DNA from: Enterobacteriaceae bacterium
GTDB taxonomy: Bacteria; Pseudomonadota; Gammaproteobacteria; Enterobacterales; Enterobacteriaceae
Length of the DNA: 64,000 nucleotides
Assembly: GCA_031261005.1 (NCBI GenBank)
Contig: JAISKF010000001.1
Location: 1-64,000, forward strand
Direction: 5' to 3'
This document shows, one piece after another, positions 30,739-40,940 of the stretch; positions within the stretch are counted from its first letter, which is position 1, and every line of letters starts with the position of its first letter. Under the pieces are notes generated by a model. That model was not told the origin of the DNA. It saw only the letters and a list, made by a program, of their open reading frames with translations, and ran no database searches. A program made the position numbers and the translations under genes.

Positions 30739-31162
30739 AAATCTCTTTAGCTCGTTTAGTAAAAGCATGAACCATATTCAATGCTAACTCTTGAAAAATA
30801 CGACCAAAGGCAAGTTCAATTAACTTACTACTGAATTCAAATTCCAGATCAAATTCAATACGGCAAGCGCTATCACTTAAAGGCGTAAAATGCCAGCCGC
30901 CCTGCAAAATACGAAAAGGACCATTTACTAATTTCATATCGATAACTTCATTTACCACCATCTTATTTGATGTAGTAAAGGTTTTACGAATTCCGACTTT
31001 GGCAACATCAATCGATGCCGTCATGGTGTTTTCCGTCTGCTCAATGATACGACTACTAACGCAACCGGGTAAAAACTGAGGGTATGACAGAACATCGTTA
31101 GCCAGTTTATACATTTGCCCGGCGCTATAATTGACCAGTGCCGAACGTTTGATACGCTGCAT
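30728..31162 (-). CDS. ratA: RatA (START-like protein, 50S-binding / CoQ10-binding family)
   Basis: Member of the polyketide cyclase/START family, 144 residues, closely matching E. coli RatA ([40 protein letters not shown]). E. coli RatA was described as a toxin that blocks 70S assembly, while related COQ10 proteins help ubiquinone function. Which applies here cannot be seen from sequence. Divergent from smpB and operon leader for ratB. Confidence 0.94.
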   Translation of the reverse strand: MQRIKRSALVNYSAGQMYKLANDVLSYPQFLPGCVSSRIIEQTENTMTASIDVAKVGIRKTFTTSNKMVVNEVIDMKLVNGPFRILQGGWHFTPLSDSACRIEFDLEFEFSSKLIELAFGRIFQELALNMVHAFTKRAKEIYGV

Positions 31163-31437
31163 AACATTTCCTAATCAATGGAGCTGAAAATCGGTGAAAT
31201 ATTTAACGGTGCAAATCATATCACTTAACCTGTTGCTAACCAAAAACGTTGTTTGTGATTCATGGTAACGAGATGGGTTGTATCAACAAGATCACGCCAG
31301 ATGAATAAAAAGCATTGCCCGCAGTCAGAGATATTTAAAAACCGCAGTATAATGATAATAAATCACAGAAAATAAAACTCCTCAGCGGCAGGTTTGAGGA
31401 ATACTTTCAAATCAGCATTAAGTATAATAAAAGCACT

Positions 31438-31920
31438 ATGACAAAGAAAAAAGCACACAAACCAGGTTCCGCAACCATTGCGATGAACAAACGCGCACGC
31501 CATGAATACTTCATCGAAGAAGAAATCGAGGCAGGTTTAGCCCTGCAAGGCTGGGAAGTTAAATCTCTGCGCGCCGGTAAAGCAAATATCAGCGATAGCT
31601 ATGTGGTATTCAGAAATGGTGAAGCCTATCTGTTCGGCGCAACTATCACACCATTAAATGTTGCGTCATCGCATATCATTTGTGATCCAACGCGCACGCG
31701 CAAGCTACTAATGAACAGAAAAGAGCTGGATAAAGTTTTCGGCTTGGCTAATCGTGATGGCTATACCATCGTTGCGCTTTCTATGTATTGGAAAAATGCG
31801 TGGACGAAAGTAAAGATCGGCGTCGCTAAAGGCAAACAACTGCACGATAAACGTACTGATATTAAAGACCGCGAATGGCAAGTCAACAAAGCACGTATAA
31901 TGAAACACGCTAACCGCTAA
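31438..31920 (+). CDS. smpB: SsrA-binding protein
   Basis: RNA-binding partner of tmRNA in rescue of stalled ribosomes. It has 160 residues, as in E. coli. Conserved regions [30 protein letters not shown] and the basic tail [16 protein letters not shown] are present. It lies 49 bp before ssrA, the usual enterobacterial arrangement. Confidence 0.98.
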   Translation: MTKKKAHKPGSATIAMNKRARHEYFIEEEIEAGLALQGWEVKSLRAGKANISDSYVVFRNGEAYLFGATITPLNVASSHIICDPTRTRKLLMNRKELDKVFGLANRDGYTIVALSMYWKNAWTKVKIGVAKGKQLHDKRTDIKDREWQVNKARIMKHANR

Positions 31921-31949
31921 GTATCTGGCGTGTTATAGCTAATATCTGT

Positions 31950-31955
31950 TATAAT
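31950..31955 (+). promoter_or_regulatory. -10 element of the ssrA promoter
   Basis: A perfect TATAAT lies 14 bases before the first base of mature tmRNA. No clear TTGACA-like -35 box is seen at the proper distance. Confidence 0.6.
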
Positions 31956-31969
31956 CATCAAATCAACTT

Positions 31970-32334
31970 GGGGCTGATTCTGGATTCGACGGGATTTGCG
32001 AAACCCAAGGTGCATGCCGAGGTGCGGTAGGCCTCGTTAACAAACCGCAAAAAAATAGTCGCAAACGACGAAAACTACGCACTAGCAGCTTAATAACCTG
32101 CTCAGAGCCCTCTCTCCCTAGCCTCCGCTCTTAGGACGGGGATCAAGAGAGGTCAAACCTAAAAGAGATCGCGTGGATACCTTGTCTGGGGCTGAAGCGT
32201 TAAATCTAATCAGACTAGTTTATTAGTGGCGTGTCTGTCCGCAGCTAGTAAGCGAATGTAAAGACCAGACTAAGCATGTAGTACCGACGGTGTAGAAATT
32301 TCGGACGCGGGTTCAACTCCCGCCAGCTCCACCA
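31970..32334 (+). ncRNA. ssrA: tmRNA
   Basis: One-piece tmRNA of 365 bases. The 5' end GGGGCTGATTCTGGATTCGA and 3' end GGTTCAACTCCCGCCAG...CCACCA form the tRNA-like part, with an encoded CCA. The resume codon GCA is at 32061 and the tag reads ANDENYALAA followed by two stop codons (32091-32096), identical to the E. coli tag. The 3' end is a common integration target, and an integrase fragment follows. Confidence 0.98.
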
Positions 32335-32364
32335 ACTCTTGACTTAGTGACACTCACTAAACCC

Positions 32365-32403
32365 TAAAAAAGCTTTCAGAATCAACACTGAAAGCTTTTT
32401 TTA
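32365..32403 (+). terminator. Terminator of ssrA
   Basis: Stem AAAAGCTTTCAG/CTGAAAGCTTTT with an 8-base loop followed by T-run, about 30 bp after the tmRNA 3' end. Confidence 0.9.
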
Positions 32404-32486
32404 TGGCTTGCAATGTGTAGTTATACTCGCTAACAATCACTGTTTTTTAGTTATATACACACCATATAACTAAAGGACGTATAACT

Positions 32487-33041
32487 ATGGCGCGTACAAC
32501 TATACCGTTAACTGACACAAAAATTAAAACAGCCAAGCCCACAGACAAAGAGTACACCCTACAAGACGGCAACGGCCTGTACTTGCTGATAAAACCCTCG
32601 GGTTCCAAGATATGGCGATTTAACTATTATCGACCAATCACCAAGAAAAGAACCCTAGTTAGTTTTGGTAGTTACCCCGCAGTAAGCCTCGCAGATGCCC
32701 GACAAAAAAGAGAAAACGCTAAAGAACTCCTCGCTAAAGGCATCGACCCGCAAGAGCATAAACAAGCTGAAGAACAGCGACTGTTTGAAGAAAAAAATAA
32801 TACTTTTGAAAAAATCGCCAGCGACTGGTTTAAAGTAAAATCCAAATCAAACCTGCAAGAAACTACCCTGAAAGATATCTGGCGCTCTCTCGAACTACAC
32901 GTCTTCCCTACCGTTGGCAATATAGCTATCACCGAGCTTAAAGCGCGCCACTTTATCACCGCATTAGAACCATTAAAGGCACAGGGCAAGCTTGAATCAG
33001 TTAAGCGTGTTGCTCAACGTTTAAATACTAATTTTGGGTAG
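32487..33041 (+). pseudogene. Truncated P4-type tyrosine integrase
   Basis: The first 184 residues of a prophage/island integrase of about 400 residues. The N-terminal arm-binding domain (MARTTIPLTDTKIKTAK, GLYLLIKPSGSKIWRF, FGSYPAVSLADARQKR) and the start of the core-binding domain (FEKIASDWFKVKSK) are intact. The frame then ends at RVAQRLNTNFG and a stop. The catalytic domain with the Arg...His-x-x-Arg...Tyr residues is absent, so it cannot recombine. Its place 152 bp after ssrA, same strand, is the classic layout of an island integrated in the tmRNA gene; the rest of the island is gone. Confidence 0.9.
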
Positions 33042-33085
33042 AAAATAGCATCTGGGCAATTTTAGTAGTGCCATTTTTATGCTCT

Positions 33086-33108
33086 CCACCCGCAAAGCGG
33101 GTGGTTTT
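33086..33108 (+). terminator. Hairpin after the integrase fragment
   Basis: A perfect 8-bp stem CCACCCGC/GCGGGTGG with an AAA loop followed by TTTT. It could be a terminator or the end structure of a lost mobile element. Confidence 0.6.
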
Positions 33109-33154
33109 ATGTTCAAGACGCTAACGCGAATTGAACTGGTTGAAGCCATAAAAC

Positions 33155-33184
33155 AAAGGGTTACGTGCAAACGTAACCCTTTTT
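33155..33184. terminator. Terminator of mrcB (bidirectional)
   Basis: A perfect 12-bp stem AAAGGGTTACGT/ACGTAACCCTTT with a GCAA loop; T-rich on both outer sides. It lies 46 bp after the mrcB stop. Confidence 0.85.
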
Positions 33185-33229
33185 CTATATCAATACAATA
33201 AACCATCCACTTCCCACTCACCTATCCAT

Positions 33230-35563
33230 TCAATCACCAAACATATTCCGAATCCACGTCGGAACACTGCTTTCATCTTGCTGCTGTTGTGGTTGTTGTG
33301 GCTGTTCTGCGGGTTGTTGTTGCGGATATTGGCACAAGCCCTGTGGATCATTGCTCCAGACGGGTAAGATGCGTCCGCTACCGTCACAAACAAAATTACC
33401 GTCACTGTTTACGCCGAGCATAGCGATATGCTCTGGTGGTGTTAATGTCAGCGCCAGCGGTGTTTGGTTTTCCAGATAGCGGCGATACAGCGTCAATGCA
33501 CCACTCGCACCAGTCAAATTTGTAGGACCATTGTTATCGCGACCAACCCAAGCGATGGCGACTTCTTTACCATCGATACCGACAAACCAGCTATCGCGTA
33601 AGTCATTGGTCGTGCCGGTTTTCGCTGCGAGATGATATTTGCCGAATTTCGTTGATAATGAACGCGATGTGCCGTTTTCCACGCCCTGCTGCATGGTATA
33701 CAGCGTGAGGTAAGCCGCTTGCGGTTCAACTACGCGTTGAGATTGCGGTAAACTTTGATACATCACAGTATTATCTTCGGCGATAACCGAACGCAGTACC
33801 GATAACGGCGCGCGCTGCCCGCCGCTGCCGATAGTTTGATACATTTGCGCCGCTTCCATCGGCGTTAAGCTGGTAGATCCTAGCAGCATCGCGGGTACAG
33901 TCTGGATCGCACTTTGCGGCACGCCGAGATTTTGCAGCGTGGCGCTGACTTTATCTAATCCTAATGCCAGCCCTAAATTAACCGTTGGAATATTCAGCGA
34001 ATTCGCCAGCGCGTCCACCAGCATCACCCGACCGCGATACTGACGATCGTAGTTTTGCGGCTGCCAGATTTTGCTGCCTGGAATATTGATCGCAATGGCT
34101 TCATCTTTTAGCCAAGTATTCAGACGATATTTATCCGGTTCGCTTAATGCAGTGAGATACGTCGGCGGTTTCGCCAGTGAACCGATAGAACGGCGCGCCT
34201 GTACTGCGCGGTTAAATCCGGCGTATTGCGGCTGTGAGCCGCCGACCACAGCACGAACTTCACCGCTAAAGCGGTCAACAATCACCATTGCTGCTTCTAA
34301 ATCTTGTACTTTGCGTAAAGAACGTAATGCAGGAACACCCTCTTCCACCGCTTTTTCTGCTGCACTTTGCGATACCGGGTCCAGCGTAGTGAAAATTTTC
34401 ACGCCGGAGAGATCATTCACTTTATCGCCAAGATTATCACTCAGCTCTTGATGTACTATCTGCATAAAAGCGGGTTGCGGAGTGATTACGCCGCCGCGCG
34501 GTTGTACACCAAGCGGACGTGCTTTCAGCACATCAAATAATTCTTGATCGATAACGTTCTGTTGCTGGGCTAAACGCAATACCAGATTGCGCCGCTCCAG
34601 TACAATGTCTGGATTCTTCCACGGATTATATAAAGACGCACCTTTCACCATGCCCACCAGCATCGCTTGCTGATCGACACTAAGTTCATTGATCGGGCGA
34701 CCAAAGAAATAGAGGCTGGCTAACGGAAAACCGCGAATTTGATCCGCACCGCTCTGCCCCAAATAAACTTCGTTCATATACAGCTCAAGAATGCGCTCTT
34801 TGCTGTAACGCGCATCGAGAATAATCGCCATATAGGCTTCACGCAGTTTACGCGATAGCGAACGTTCATTAGTTAAAAACAGGTTTTTAACTAGCTGCTG
34901 CGTCAGGGTACTTCCCCCTTGCACCATGCGTCCTGCGGTTAAATTCGCGACAACTGCTCTGCCGATAGACAGAATGCTAATACCGTCATGGGTATAAAAA
35001 TTACGGTCTTCGGTGGCGATCAGCATGTCTGCCATTGGATAAGGGAAGTTTGTACCGGCAACGAATAAGCGCTGTTCACCATTTGGCGCTTGCAGCATGG
35101 TGATCAATTTCGGATCGAGACGGAAGAAACCAAATTCACGCCCCGTTTCAAGATTTTCGATACGCGCTAAACCATCGCTGTTAAACTCCAGACGCGCGCG
35201 GATTTGTTGTTCTTTTACATCAGGAAATTCAAACGGACGGCGCAGCATTTCAATGTTGTTGCCTTGTACGGAGTATTCGCCCGGACGAGTAATTTTGCTG
35301 ACATTGCGGTATTGCATACCGTTGAGCAGCTCCACCATCTCTTTTTGGCTATAAGACATACCCGGTTCAAGATTAACCATGCGACCGTAAACCGCCGCAG
35401 GCAAATTCCAAACTTTGCCATCGATCCGGCTGCGGATTTGTGAATCAAGATAGATGCCATAAAACGCCATTAAGGCGATCACCACAATCGCCAGCTTGAT
35501 CATTAAGCCGATAAAACGGCGTAATAACGTTGGCTTACGGGATTTTTTTACTTCACGCGCCAC
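33230..35563 (-). CDS. mrcB: Penicillin-binding protein 1B
   Basis: Bifunctional class A PBP that polymerises and cross-links peptidoglycan. It has 777 residues, shorter than E. coli (844) mainly at the N-terminus. One membrane anchor lies at about residues 15-37. The UB2H-like domain follows, then the glycosyltransferase with E185 in [12 protein letters not shown]. The transpeptidase has S462 in SLAK, SLN at 522-524 and KTG at 648-650. The tail is rich in Pro/Gln (about residues 735-765). All catalytic motifs are intact. Confidence 0.96.
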   Translation of the reverse strand: MAREVKKSRKPTLLRRFIGLMIKLAIVVIALMAFYGIYLDSQIRSRIDGKVWNLPAAVYGRMVNLEPGMSYSQKEMVELLNGMQYRNVSKITRPGEYSVQGNNIEMLRRPFEFPDVKEQQIRARLEFNSDGLARIENLETGREFGFFRLDPKLITMLQAPNGEQRLFVAGTNFPYPMADMLIATEDRNFYTHDGISILSIGRAVVANLTAGRMVQGGSTLTQQLVKNLFLTNERSLSRKLREAYMAIILDARYSKERILELYMNEVYLGQSGADQIRGFPLASLYFFGRPINELSVDQQAMLVGMVKGASLYNPWKNPDIVLERRNLVLRLAQQQNVIDQELFDVLKARPLGVQPRGGVITPQPAFMQIVHQELSDNLGDKVNDLSGVKIFTTLDPVSQSAAEKAVEEGVPALRSLRKVQDLEAAMVIVDRFSGEVRAVVGGSQPQYAGFNRAVQARRSIGSLAKPPTYLTALSEPDKYRLNTWLKDEAIAINIPGSKIWQPQNYDRQYRGRVMLVDALANSLNIPTVNLGLALGLDKVSATLQNLGVPQSAIQTVPAMLLGSTSLTPMEAAQMYQTIGSGGQRAPLSVLRSVIAEDNTVMYQSLPQSQRVVEPQAAYLTLYTMQQGVENGTSRSLSTKFGKYHLAAKTGTTNDLRDSWFVGIDGKEVAIAWVGRDNNGPTNLTGASGALTLYRRYLENQTPLALTLTPPEHIAMLGVNSDGNFVCDGSGRILPVWSNDPQGLCQYPQQQPAEQPQQPQQQQDESSVPTWIRNMFGD

Positions 35564-35652
35564 AAATCACTCCCAACATCATTGCTCATTCCTCTTGAGT
35601 TTATTGGATACCAAATTGCCGCGTATTGTACCTTAATTCAGCGACGGAACTA

Positions 35653-38097
35653 TCAGTGGTTTTGAGAAAAACGCTTTGTCTTGCGTGTTGGTGTCGCGTT
35701 TGCCGGATCATCAGGCCAGACATGTTTGGGATAGCGCCCTTTCATCTCTTTTTGCACTTCTTTATAAGCGCCTTGCCAGAAAGCAGCGAGATCCTGTGTG
35801 ATTTGTAACGGGCGATGAGCTGGCGATAGCAATTCAACCACCAGCGAAATTCGTCCATCGGCGATCAGCGGTGTGCTTTTTTCGCCGAACATCTCTTGTA
35901 ATCTGACGGCAAGAACCGGCGGGCGCTCATTATCATAACGAATCAATAAGCGAGATCCGGTCGGAACGGTGTAACTGGTGGGTAACGCGCTATCTAAACG
36001 CTGTTTTTGCTGCCAATCCAATTTGCGGGTTAATGCTTCCGCTAAATTAACCTGTTTCAACCCTTTAATATCTTTAACGTGAGTTAACGATGGCAATAGC
36101 CACTGTTCCAGCGTATCAAGCAAGCCGTTATCGCTAACATCGGGAAATAACTCCTGCGCTAACCATTGTTGCGCGCGCTGAATGCGTATGCGTAATTGGG
36201 TTGCGGCATCGTCCCAGCCTAAAGCATCAATACCTTGCGTTCTGATCCAGTTAAGCAGCGCTGCATGTAGCTGCTGCGCTGATGGTTTCATTAACGGTGC
36301 AGCTTTCAGCACTAAACGCCCGATTTGCTGACGCTGCCATGCGCGCAATGTGCCTTTTTCTTCGTCCCATTCAATGGCGCTTTGTTCACGAATAAGATGC
36401 GGCAAACGCACGGCTAATTGCTCTGGTTGTACTTTTACCGCTAATAAAATACGCGCATCAGGACTATTTGCACCTTGCAATAACGAAGCCGCGACTAACC
36501 AGTCAGCACGGCATAACGCATCATCGCTATCGATTTGTGCGCCCATACCGTTAGCTAATAAATAGCGATTTTCTTCGCCGCGTTTTTGGGCGATACGATC
36601 AGCGAAAGCGACGGTGAGAAGAAAAGGAATTTCTTCAGGATCAATAGCAGACGACTTAACGTTTAATCTCTGTGCCAATTGTTTGGTGCGTTTTGTCCAT
36701 TGCACTTGTGTATGTGCAGTCCAATAGCTTATATCACGCGAACCGTTGCGCGGCGGTTCTTCGATAATGGCGGTTAGCAGTAGCGCAGTCATTACCGAAG
36801 CAGCACTTTGCGTTTGAGCATAAACGATCATTGCGGCTAAACGCGGATCGCTGCCGATCTCTGCCATTTGATGCCCGTTCGCCGTTAAATTACCGTCATT
36901 ATCTATTGCGCCAAGCTGCAATAATAAATGATGCGCCGCTGTAAGTGATGCTGCCGGTGGTTGATCCAGCCAGCGCAATTGCTGAATATCGCAGCAGCCC
37001 CATTGCAGCACTTCGCTTAATAAGCCAGAAAGATCCGCTTGCAGAATTTCTGGTTCACTTTGCTCTGCGGCTCTTTCTGCCTGATCTTTAGCAAACAGAT
37101 GCCAGCACGCGCCTGCCATTAAACGCCCTGCACGTCCGGCGCGTTGAGTCATAGAGGCTTTTGAGATGCGTTGGGTTATCAATCGGGCTAAACCTGTTCG
37201 GGCATCAAAACGCGCCACGCGCTCAAGCCCGCTATCAACAACCAGACTAATGCCGTCGATAGTTAAACTGGTTTCGGCAATATTGGTCGCCAATACCACT
37301 TTGCGCCGTCCTTTTGGCGACGGTGCAATCGCTTTTTGCTGTTCCGCCAGTGATAACGCACCATACAGCGGGCAAAGATCGATGTCGTCACTCAAAGAGC
37401 CAGAGAGATAGTCATAAACGCGGCGAATCTCCGCCACGCCGGGCAGAAACAGTAGCATTGAACCAGAATGCTGGCTGAGAATTTGTCTCACAGTTTGCGC
37501 GACTTTTTCTTCAAAATAACCTGCGGCAGGTAAAGAGAGATAATGACACGCAACGGGAAAACTGCGCCCCTGCGCGCTAATCACCGGCGCATCGGGCAGG
37601 AATTGCTGTAATTTTTGATTGTCCAGCGTCGCAGACATAATCAATAATTTCAGATCATCACGCAATCCGCTTTGTACATCTAATAATAAGCTGAGAGCGA
37701 GATCCGCCTGCAAGCTGCGCTCATGAAATTCATCAAGGATCACCAGCGAAACATCTTCCAGCATCGGATCTTGTTGTAGCATACGGATCAGCACGCCTTC
37801 TGTGACGACTTCCAGCCTTGTCACTGCACTCACCGCATTTTCAGAACGCATTCGATAACCAATCTGCTCACCGGTTTGCTGGTTAAGCTGCTGTGCCAAG
37901 CGTTGAGCAACACCGCGCGCAGCCAGACGGCGCGGTTCCAACATAATGATGCGTCCTGTAAGCCAAGACTGTTCCAGTAATTTCAGCGGCAACCACGTTG
38001 ATTTACCTGCTCCGGGCGGAGCTTGTAGTAATACGCAGGCGGCATGGCGCAAGGCATCTAAAAGAGGTTGAAGAACTTCATTTACGGGCAGAATCAC
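35653..38097 (-). CDS. hrpB: ATP-dependent helicase HrpB
   Basis: DEAH-family putative RNA helicase, 814 residues (E. coli about 809-824). Walker A APPGAGKST is at 26-34 and the DEFH variant of the DEAH box at 122-125 (LDEFHERS). SATLD, a helicase C domain (IAETSLTIDGI, QRAGRAGR) and a C-terminal HrpB-specific domain follow. The cellular role is unclear in the family. It lies upstream of mrcB on the same strand, as in E. coli. Confidence 0.95.
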   Translation of the reverse strand: MILPVNEVLQPLLDALRHAACVLLQAPPGAGKSTWLPLKLLEQSWLTGRIIMLEPRRLAARGVAQRLAQQLNQQTGEQIGYRMRSENAVSAVTRLEVVTEGVLIRMLQQDPMLEDVSLVILDEFHERSLQADLALSLLLDVQSGLRDDLKLLIMSATLDNQKLQQFLPDAPVISAQGRSFPVACHYLSLPAAGYFEEKVAQTVRQILSQHSGSMLLFLPGVAEIRRVYDYLSGSLSDDIDLCPLYGALSLAEQQKAIAPSPKGRRKVVLATNIAETSLTIDGISLVVDSGLERVARFDARTGLARLITQRISKASMTQRAGRAGRLMAGACWHLFAKDQAERAAEQSEPEILQADLSGLLSEVLQWGCCDIQQLRWLDQPPAASLTAAHHLLLQLGAIDNDGNLTANGHQMAEIGSDPRLAAMIVYAQTQSAASVMTALLLTAIIEEPPRNGSRDISYWTAHTQVQWTKRTKQLAQRLNVKSSAIDPEEIPFLLTVAFADRIAQKRGEENRYLLANGMGAQIDSDDALCRADWLVAASLLQGANSPDARILLAVKVQPEQLAVRLPHLIREQSAIEWDEEKGTLRAWQRQQIGRLVLKAAPLMKPSAQQLHAALLNWIRTQGIDALGWDDAATQLRIRIQRAQQWLAQELFPDVSDNGLLDTLEQWLLPSLTHVKDIKGLKQVNLAEALTRKLDWQQKQRLDSALPTSYTVPTGSRLLIRYDNERPPVLAVRLQEMFGEKSTPLIADGRISLVVELLSPAHRPLQITQDLAAFWQGAYKEVQKEMKGRYPKHVWPDDPANATPTRKTKRFSQNH

Positions 38098-38400
38098 ACG
38101 TTACTCCCATCTAAAAATCAGCCGCGATAATAGCGTTTATTGCAGTGAGAGTATAACGCTCCTCGCAATATCAATCTGTTGTTGAGCGTTGCACCCAAGA
38201 AACAGACTGCAATTTATTTACCATTCCTTTACTAAACTTCCATTTACCCCAACCCGCATATAGTAGACAATACCGCGCTTTTGTTGACTGCTTAACAAAC
38301 AATCAATTACAGAAGCATCATTGTTCACAGTATTGTTGTTCACTGTATTGTTGTTCATTGTAATTGTTGTTCACAGCAAAGGTTACTCACAGGAAACTTG
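38098..38400. other. hrpB-sfsA divergent intergenic region
   Basis: Just over 300 bp between divergent genes. It contains the four tandem 15-16 bp repeats at 38321-38381 and presumably both promoters. No gene seen. Confidence 0.7.
38321..38381. repeat. Four tandem 15-16 bp repeats upstream of sfsA
   Basis: Units TTGTTCACAGTATTG, TTGTTCACTGTATTG, TTGTTCATTGTAATTG and TTGTTCACAGCAAAG run head to tail and end 19 bp before the sfsA start codon. They could sit in the promoter or 5' leader. Confidence 0.85.
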
Positions 38401-39105
38401 ATGAAATTCCCGATGCCGTTACAGTCTGCTGCGTTGATTAAGCGCTATAAACGTTTTCTCGCTGATGTCACAACACCGCAAGGTGATGTGCTGACGCTGC
38501 ATTGCGCTAATACTGGTGCGATGACGGGTTGTGCTGAAACCGGTGATACCGTTTGGTACTCCGCATCATCAAATCCTAAGCGTAAATATCCCCATTCGTG
38601 GGAGCTGACACAAACGCAAGCCGGTGATGTTATCTGTGTAAATACCATTCAGGCAAATGCGTTAGTTAAAGAAGCATTGGAAAGTAAAGTCATTAGCGAA
38701 TTAAGCGCTTACGATACACTTCGCAGTGAAGTGCGTTATGGTGAGGAGAACAGCAGAATTGATTTTTTGCTGCAACAACCCAATTTGCCTGACTGTTATA
38801 TCGAAGTGAAATCCGTCACATTGTTACAAAATGGCTGCGGTTATTTTCCTGATGCTGTTACGCAGCGCGGGCAAAAGCATCTGCGAGAGTTGCAAACGAT
38901 GGCGGAACTTGGTCATCGGGCGGTTTTATTGTTTGCTGTACTACATTCTGGTATTAATCATGTTGCAGTGGCACAACATATAGATCCAACCTATGCTCTA
39001 CTGTTTGAACAAGTTCAGAAATATGGTGTCGAAGTTCTTTGTTATAAGGCAGAGATTTCACCAACAGAAATGACTTTGCAGAACCCAATTTCAGTTACAC
39101 GGTAA
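38401..39105 (+). CDS. sfsA: Sugar fermentation stimulation protein A
   Basis: DNA-binding/nuclease-like protein linked in E. coli to maltose metabolism when overproduced; the exact role is unknown. It has 234 residues, equal to E. coli. The start is ATG 38401 with AGGAAAC 3 bases upstream; a TTG one codon earlier is not needed. Conserved segments are [27 protein letters not shown] and the PD-(D/E)xK-like [10 protein letters not shown]. First of the sfsA-dksA-gluQ-pcnB-folK block, with gaps. Confidence 0.95.
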   Translation: MKFPMPLQSAALIKRYKRFLADVTTPQGDVLTLHCANTGAMTGCAETGDTVWYSASSNPKRKYPHSWELTQTQAGDVICVNTIQANALVKEALESKVISELSAYDTLRSEVRYGEENSRIDFLLQQPNLPDCYIEVKSVTLLQNGCGYFPDAVTQRGQKHLRELQTMAELGHRAVLLFAVLHSGINHVAVAQHIDPTYALLFEQVQKYGVEVLCYKAEISPTEMTLQNPISVTR

Positions 39106-39305
39106 ATTTTCTAACCATTTATAGTAACAACAAGGTGATTTGATTAAATAAGCAACATTTAAACCTATAAAATCATGCGTTTCTTCACAGCATCGGCATA
39201 CTTAGGTGACGAAAAATTGCTAACTGCATCTTCATCTGTTATTTATAGCGGCCTGATTTTTTCTCTAGTGTAAAACTACAACCCGTATTTTGTAGGAGAA
39301 GCAAA

Positions 39306-39761
39306 ATGCAAGAAGGGCAAAACCGTAAAACATCGTCCTTGAGTATTCTGGCTATCGCAGGCTTACAGCCTTATAAAGAAAAGCCAGGAGAAGAGTATAT
39401 GAACGAAGCCCAGCTTACACATTTCAAGCTGATTCTTGAGGCGTGGCGAGGCCAACTGAGAGATGAAGTCGATCGCACAGTCAGCCACATGCAAGACGAA
39501 GCGGCGAACTTCCCTGATCCTGCTGACCGCGCGACGCAGGAAGAAGAGTTTAGTCTGGAGCTGCGTAACCGCGATCGCGAGCGTAAGTTGATCAAAAAGA
39601 TCGACAAAACGCTGCAAAAAATTACCGACGAAGATTTTGGCTATTGTGAGTCATGCGGCGTCGAAATTGGTATTCGCCGTTTAGAAGCCCGTCCTACTGC
39701 CGATCTGTGTATCGACTGTAAGACTTTAGCTGAAATCCGCGAAAAGCAGATGGCAGGTTAA
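39306..39761 (+). CDS. dksA: RNA polymerase-binding transcription factor DksA
   Basis: Secondary-channel factor that works with ppGpp to reset transcription in the stringent response. It has 151 residues, as in E. coli. The coiled-coil tip carries the essential acidic motif DPADRA (71-76). The zinc finger uses C114, C117, C135 and C138. Start at ATG 39306 with TAGGAGAAGC upstream. Confidence 0.98.
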   Translation: MQEGQNRKTSSLSILAIAGLQPYKEKPGEEYMNEAQLTHFKLILEAWRGQLRDEVDRTVSHMQDEAANFPDPADRATQEEEFSLELRNRDRERKLIKKIDKTLQKITDEDFGYCESCGVEIGIRRLEARPTADLCIDCKTLAEIREKQMAG

Positions 39762-39872
39762 TTCCAATTCATTTCTTTGCTTTATTTAACATACTTATTC
39801 ACCGGTGATACCGGTGAATAAGTATCTAAAGCGATATTCAACTTCACTTCATTTTATTCATCAGTCACGTTA

Positions 39873-40772
39873 ATGACTTACCGTTATGTAGGGCGTTTTG
39901 CCCCCTCTCCGTCTGGAGATTTGCATTTTGGTTCTTTGATTGCCGCGTTAGGCAGTTTCCTACAAGCGCGGGCAAATCAAGGTCGCTGGCTGGTTCGTAT
40001 CGAAGATATTGATCCCCCCAGAGAAGTTGCTGGTTCGGCATCACGCATTCTTTCCACTCTTGAACGTTACGGACTTCATTGGGACGGTGACGTTTTATAT
40101 CAATCGCAGCGTCATGATGCTTATCGGCAAATTCTGCAACAACTCTATCAGCAAGATCTCTGCTATTACTGCCACTGTACCAGAGCGCGGATTCAGCAAT
40201 CGTCAGGTATTTATGACGGGCATTGCCGCGATTTAAATTTACCTGCGAATCATGCAGCGCTGCGTTTGCGCCAGTCGCAGCCGGTTTATTGGTTTGAAGA
40301 TCGCCATTTTGGTAAGTTATATGCCGATCCCGCGCTGGCAAGCGAAGATTTTATTATTCACCGTAAAGACGGGCTGTTTGCTTATAATCTTGCGGTGGTA
40401 GTTGACGACCATTTTCAGGGCATGACGGAAATTGTGCGCGGCGCGGATTTAATCGAACCGACTGTGCGGCAAATCGCTCTGTATCGGCAATTAGGCTGGC
40501 ATGAGCCGGATTATTTCCATCTGCCTTTAGCATTGAATCAGGCAGGAAATAAACTCTCCAAACAAAATCACGCACCCGCTTTGCCGCTGGATAATCCGCT
40601 TCCGGTACTGGCAAAAGCGCTGGCGTTTTTGGGGCAATCGCTGCCGGAAAACTGGCAAGATGCGTCAACTGAATCATTGCTGATATGGGCGGTAACGCAT
40701 TGGGATCGAGCGCTAATACCGAAGCAAACCGCGTTAACTTCACACTTTCCATTCTCAAATGAGTCTGTGTGA
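39873..40772 (+). CDS. gluQ: Glutamyl-Q tRNA(Asp) synthetase
   Basis: Truncated GluRS paralogue that attaches glutamate to the queuosine base of tRNA-Asp. It has 299 residues (E. coli about 298-308). The HIGH-like signature [14 protein letters not shown] is at the N-terminus, zinc ligands are in [10 protein letters not shown] and DGHCRDL, and the KMSKS-like motif is KLSKQNHA. The anticodon-binding domain of GluRS is missing, as normal for this family. Same strand between dksA and pcnB. Confidence 0.96.
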   Translation: MTYRYVGRFAPSPSGDLHFGSLIAALGSFLQARANQGRWLVRIEDIDPPREVAGSASRILSTLERYGLHWDGDVLYQSQRHDAYRQILQQLYQQDLCYYCHCTRARIQQSSGIYDGHCRDLNLPANHAALRLRQSQPVYWFEDRHFGKLYADPALASEDFIIHRKDGLFAYNLAVVVDDHFQGMTEIVRGADLIEPTVRQIALYRQLGWHEPDYFHLPLALNQAGNKLSKQNHAPALPLDNPLPVLAKALAFLGQSLPENWQDASTESLLIWAVTHWDRALIPKQTALTSHFPFSNESV

Positions 40773-40940
40773 GCTATCATAGACCGCCATTTTTTGTACT
40801 CTGGCGCTTTATATCCAAGAGCTTTATACCTGAGCTTATGATAACGGATATACTTAAATTTGATTTTTATTTGCCTACCTGATGACTCAGCGACATGCTC
40901 TGGCTCATCACGGACAGATACACAATGACCGAGGTGTCCT

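Noticed and set aside
33086-33184. Two adjacent hairpins considered as ends of an IS200/IS605-type element
   Set aside because: No transposase remnant was seen between or next to them, and each works as an ordinary terminator.
35097-35460. Plus- and minus-strand frames of about 80 codons within mrcB
   Set aside because: Shadows of the intact mrcB coding frame; no ribosome sites and no recognisable domains.
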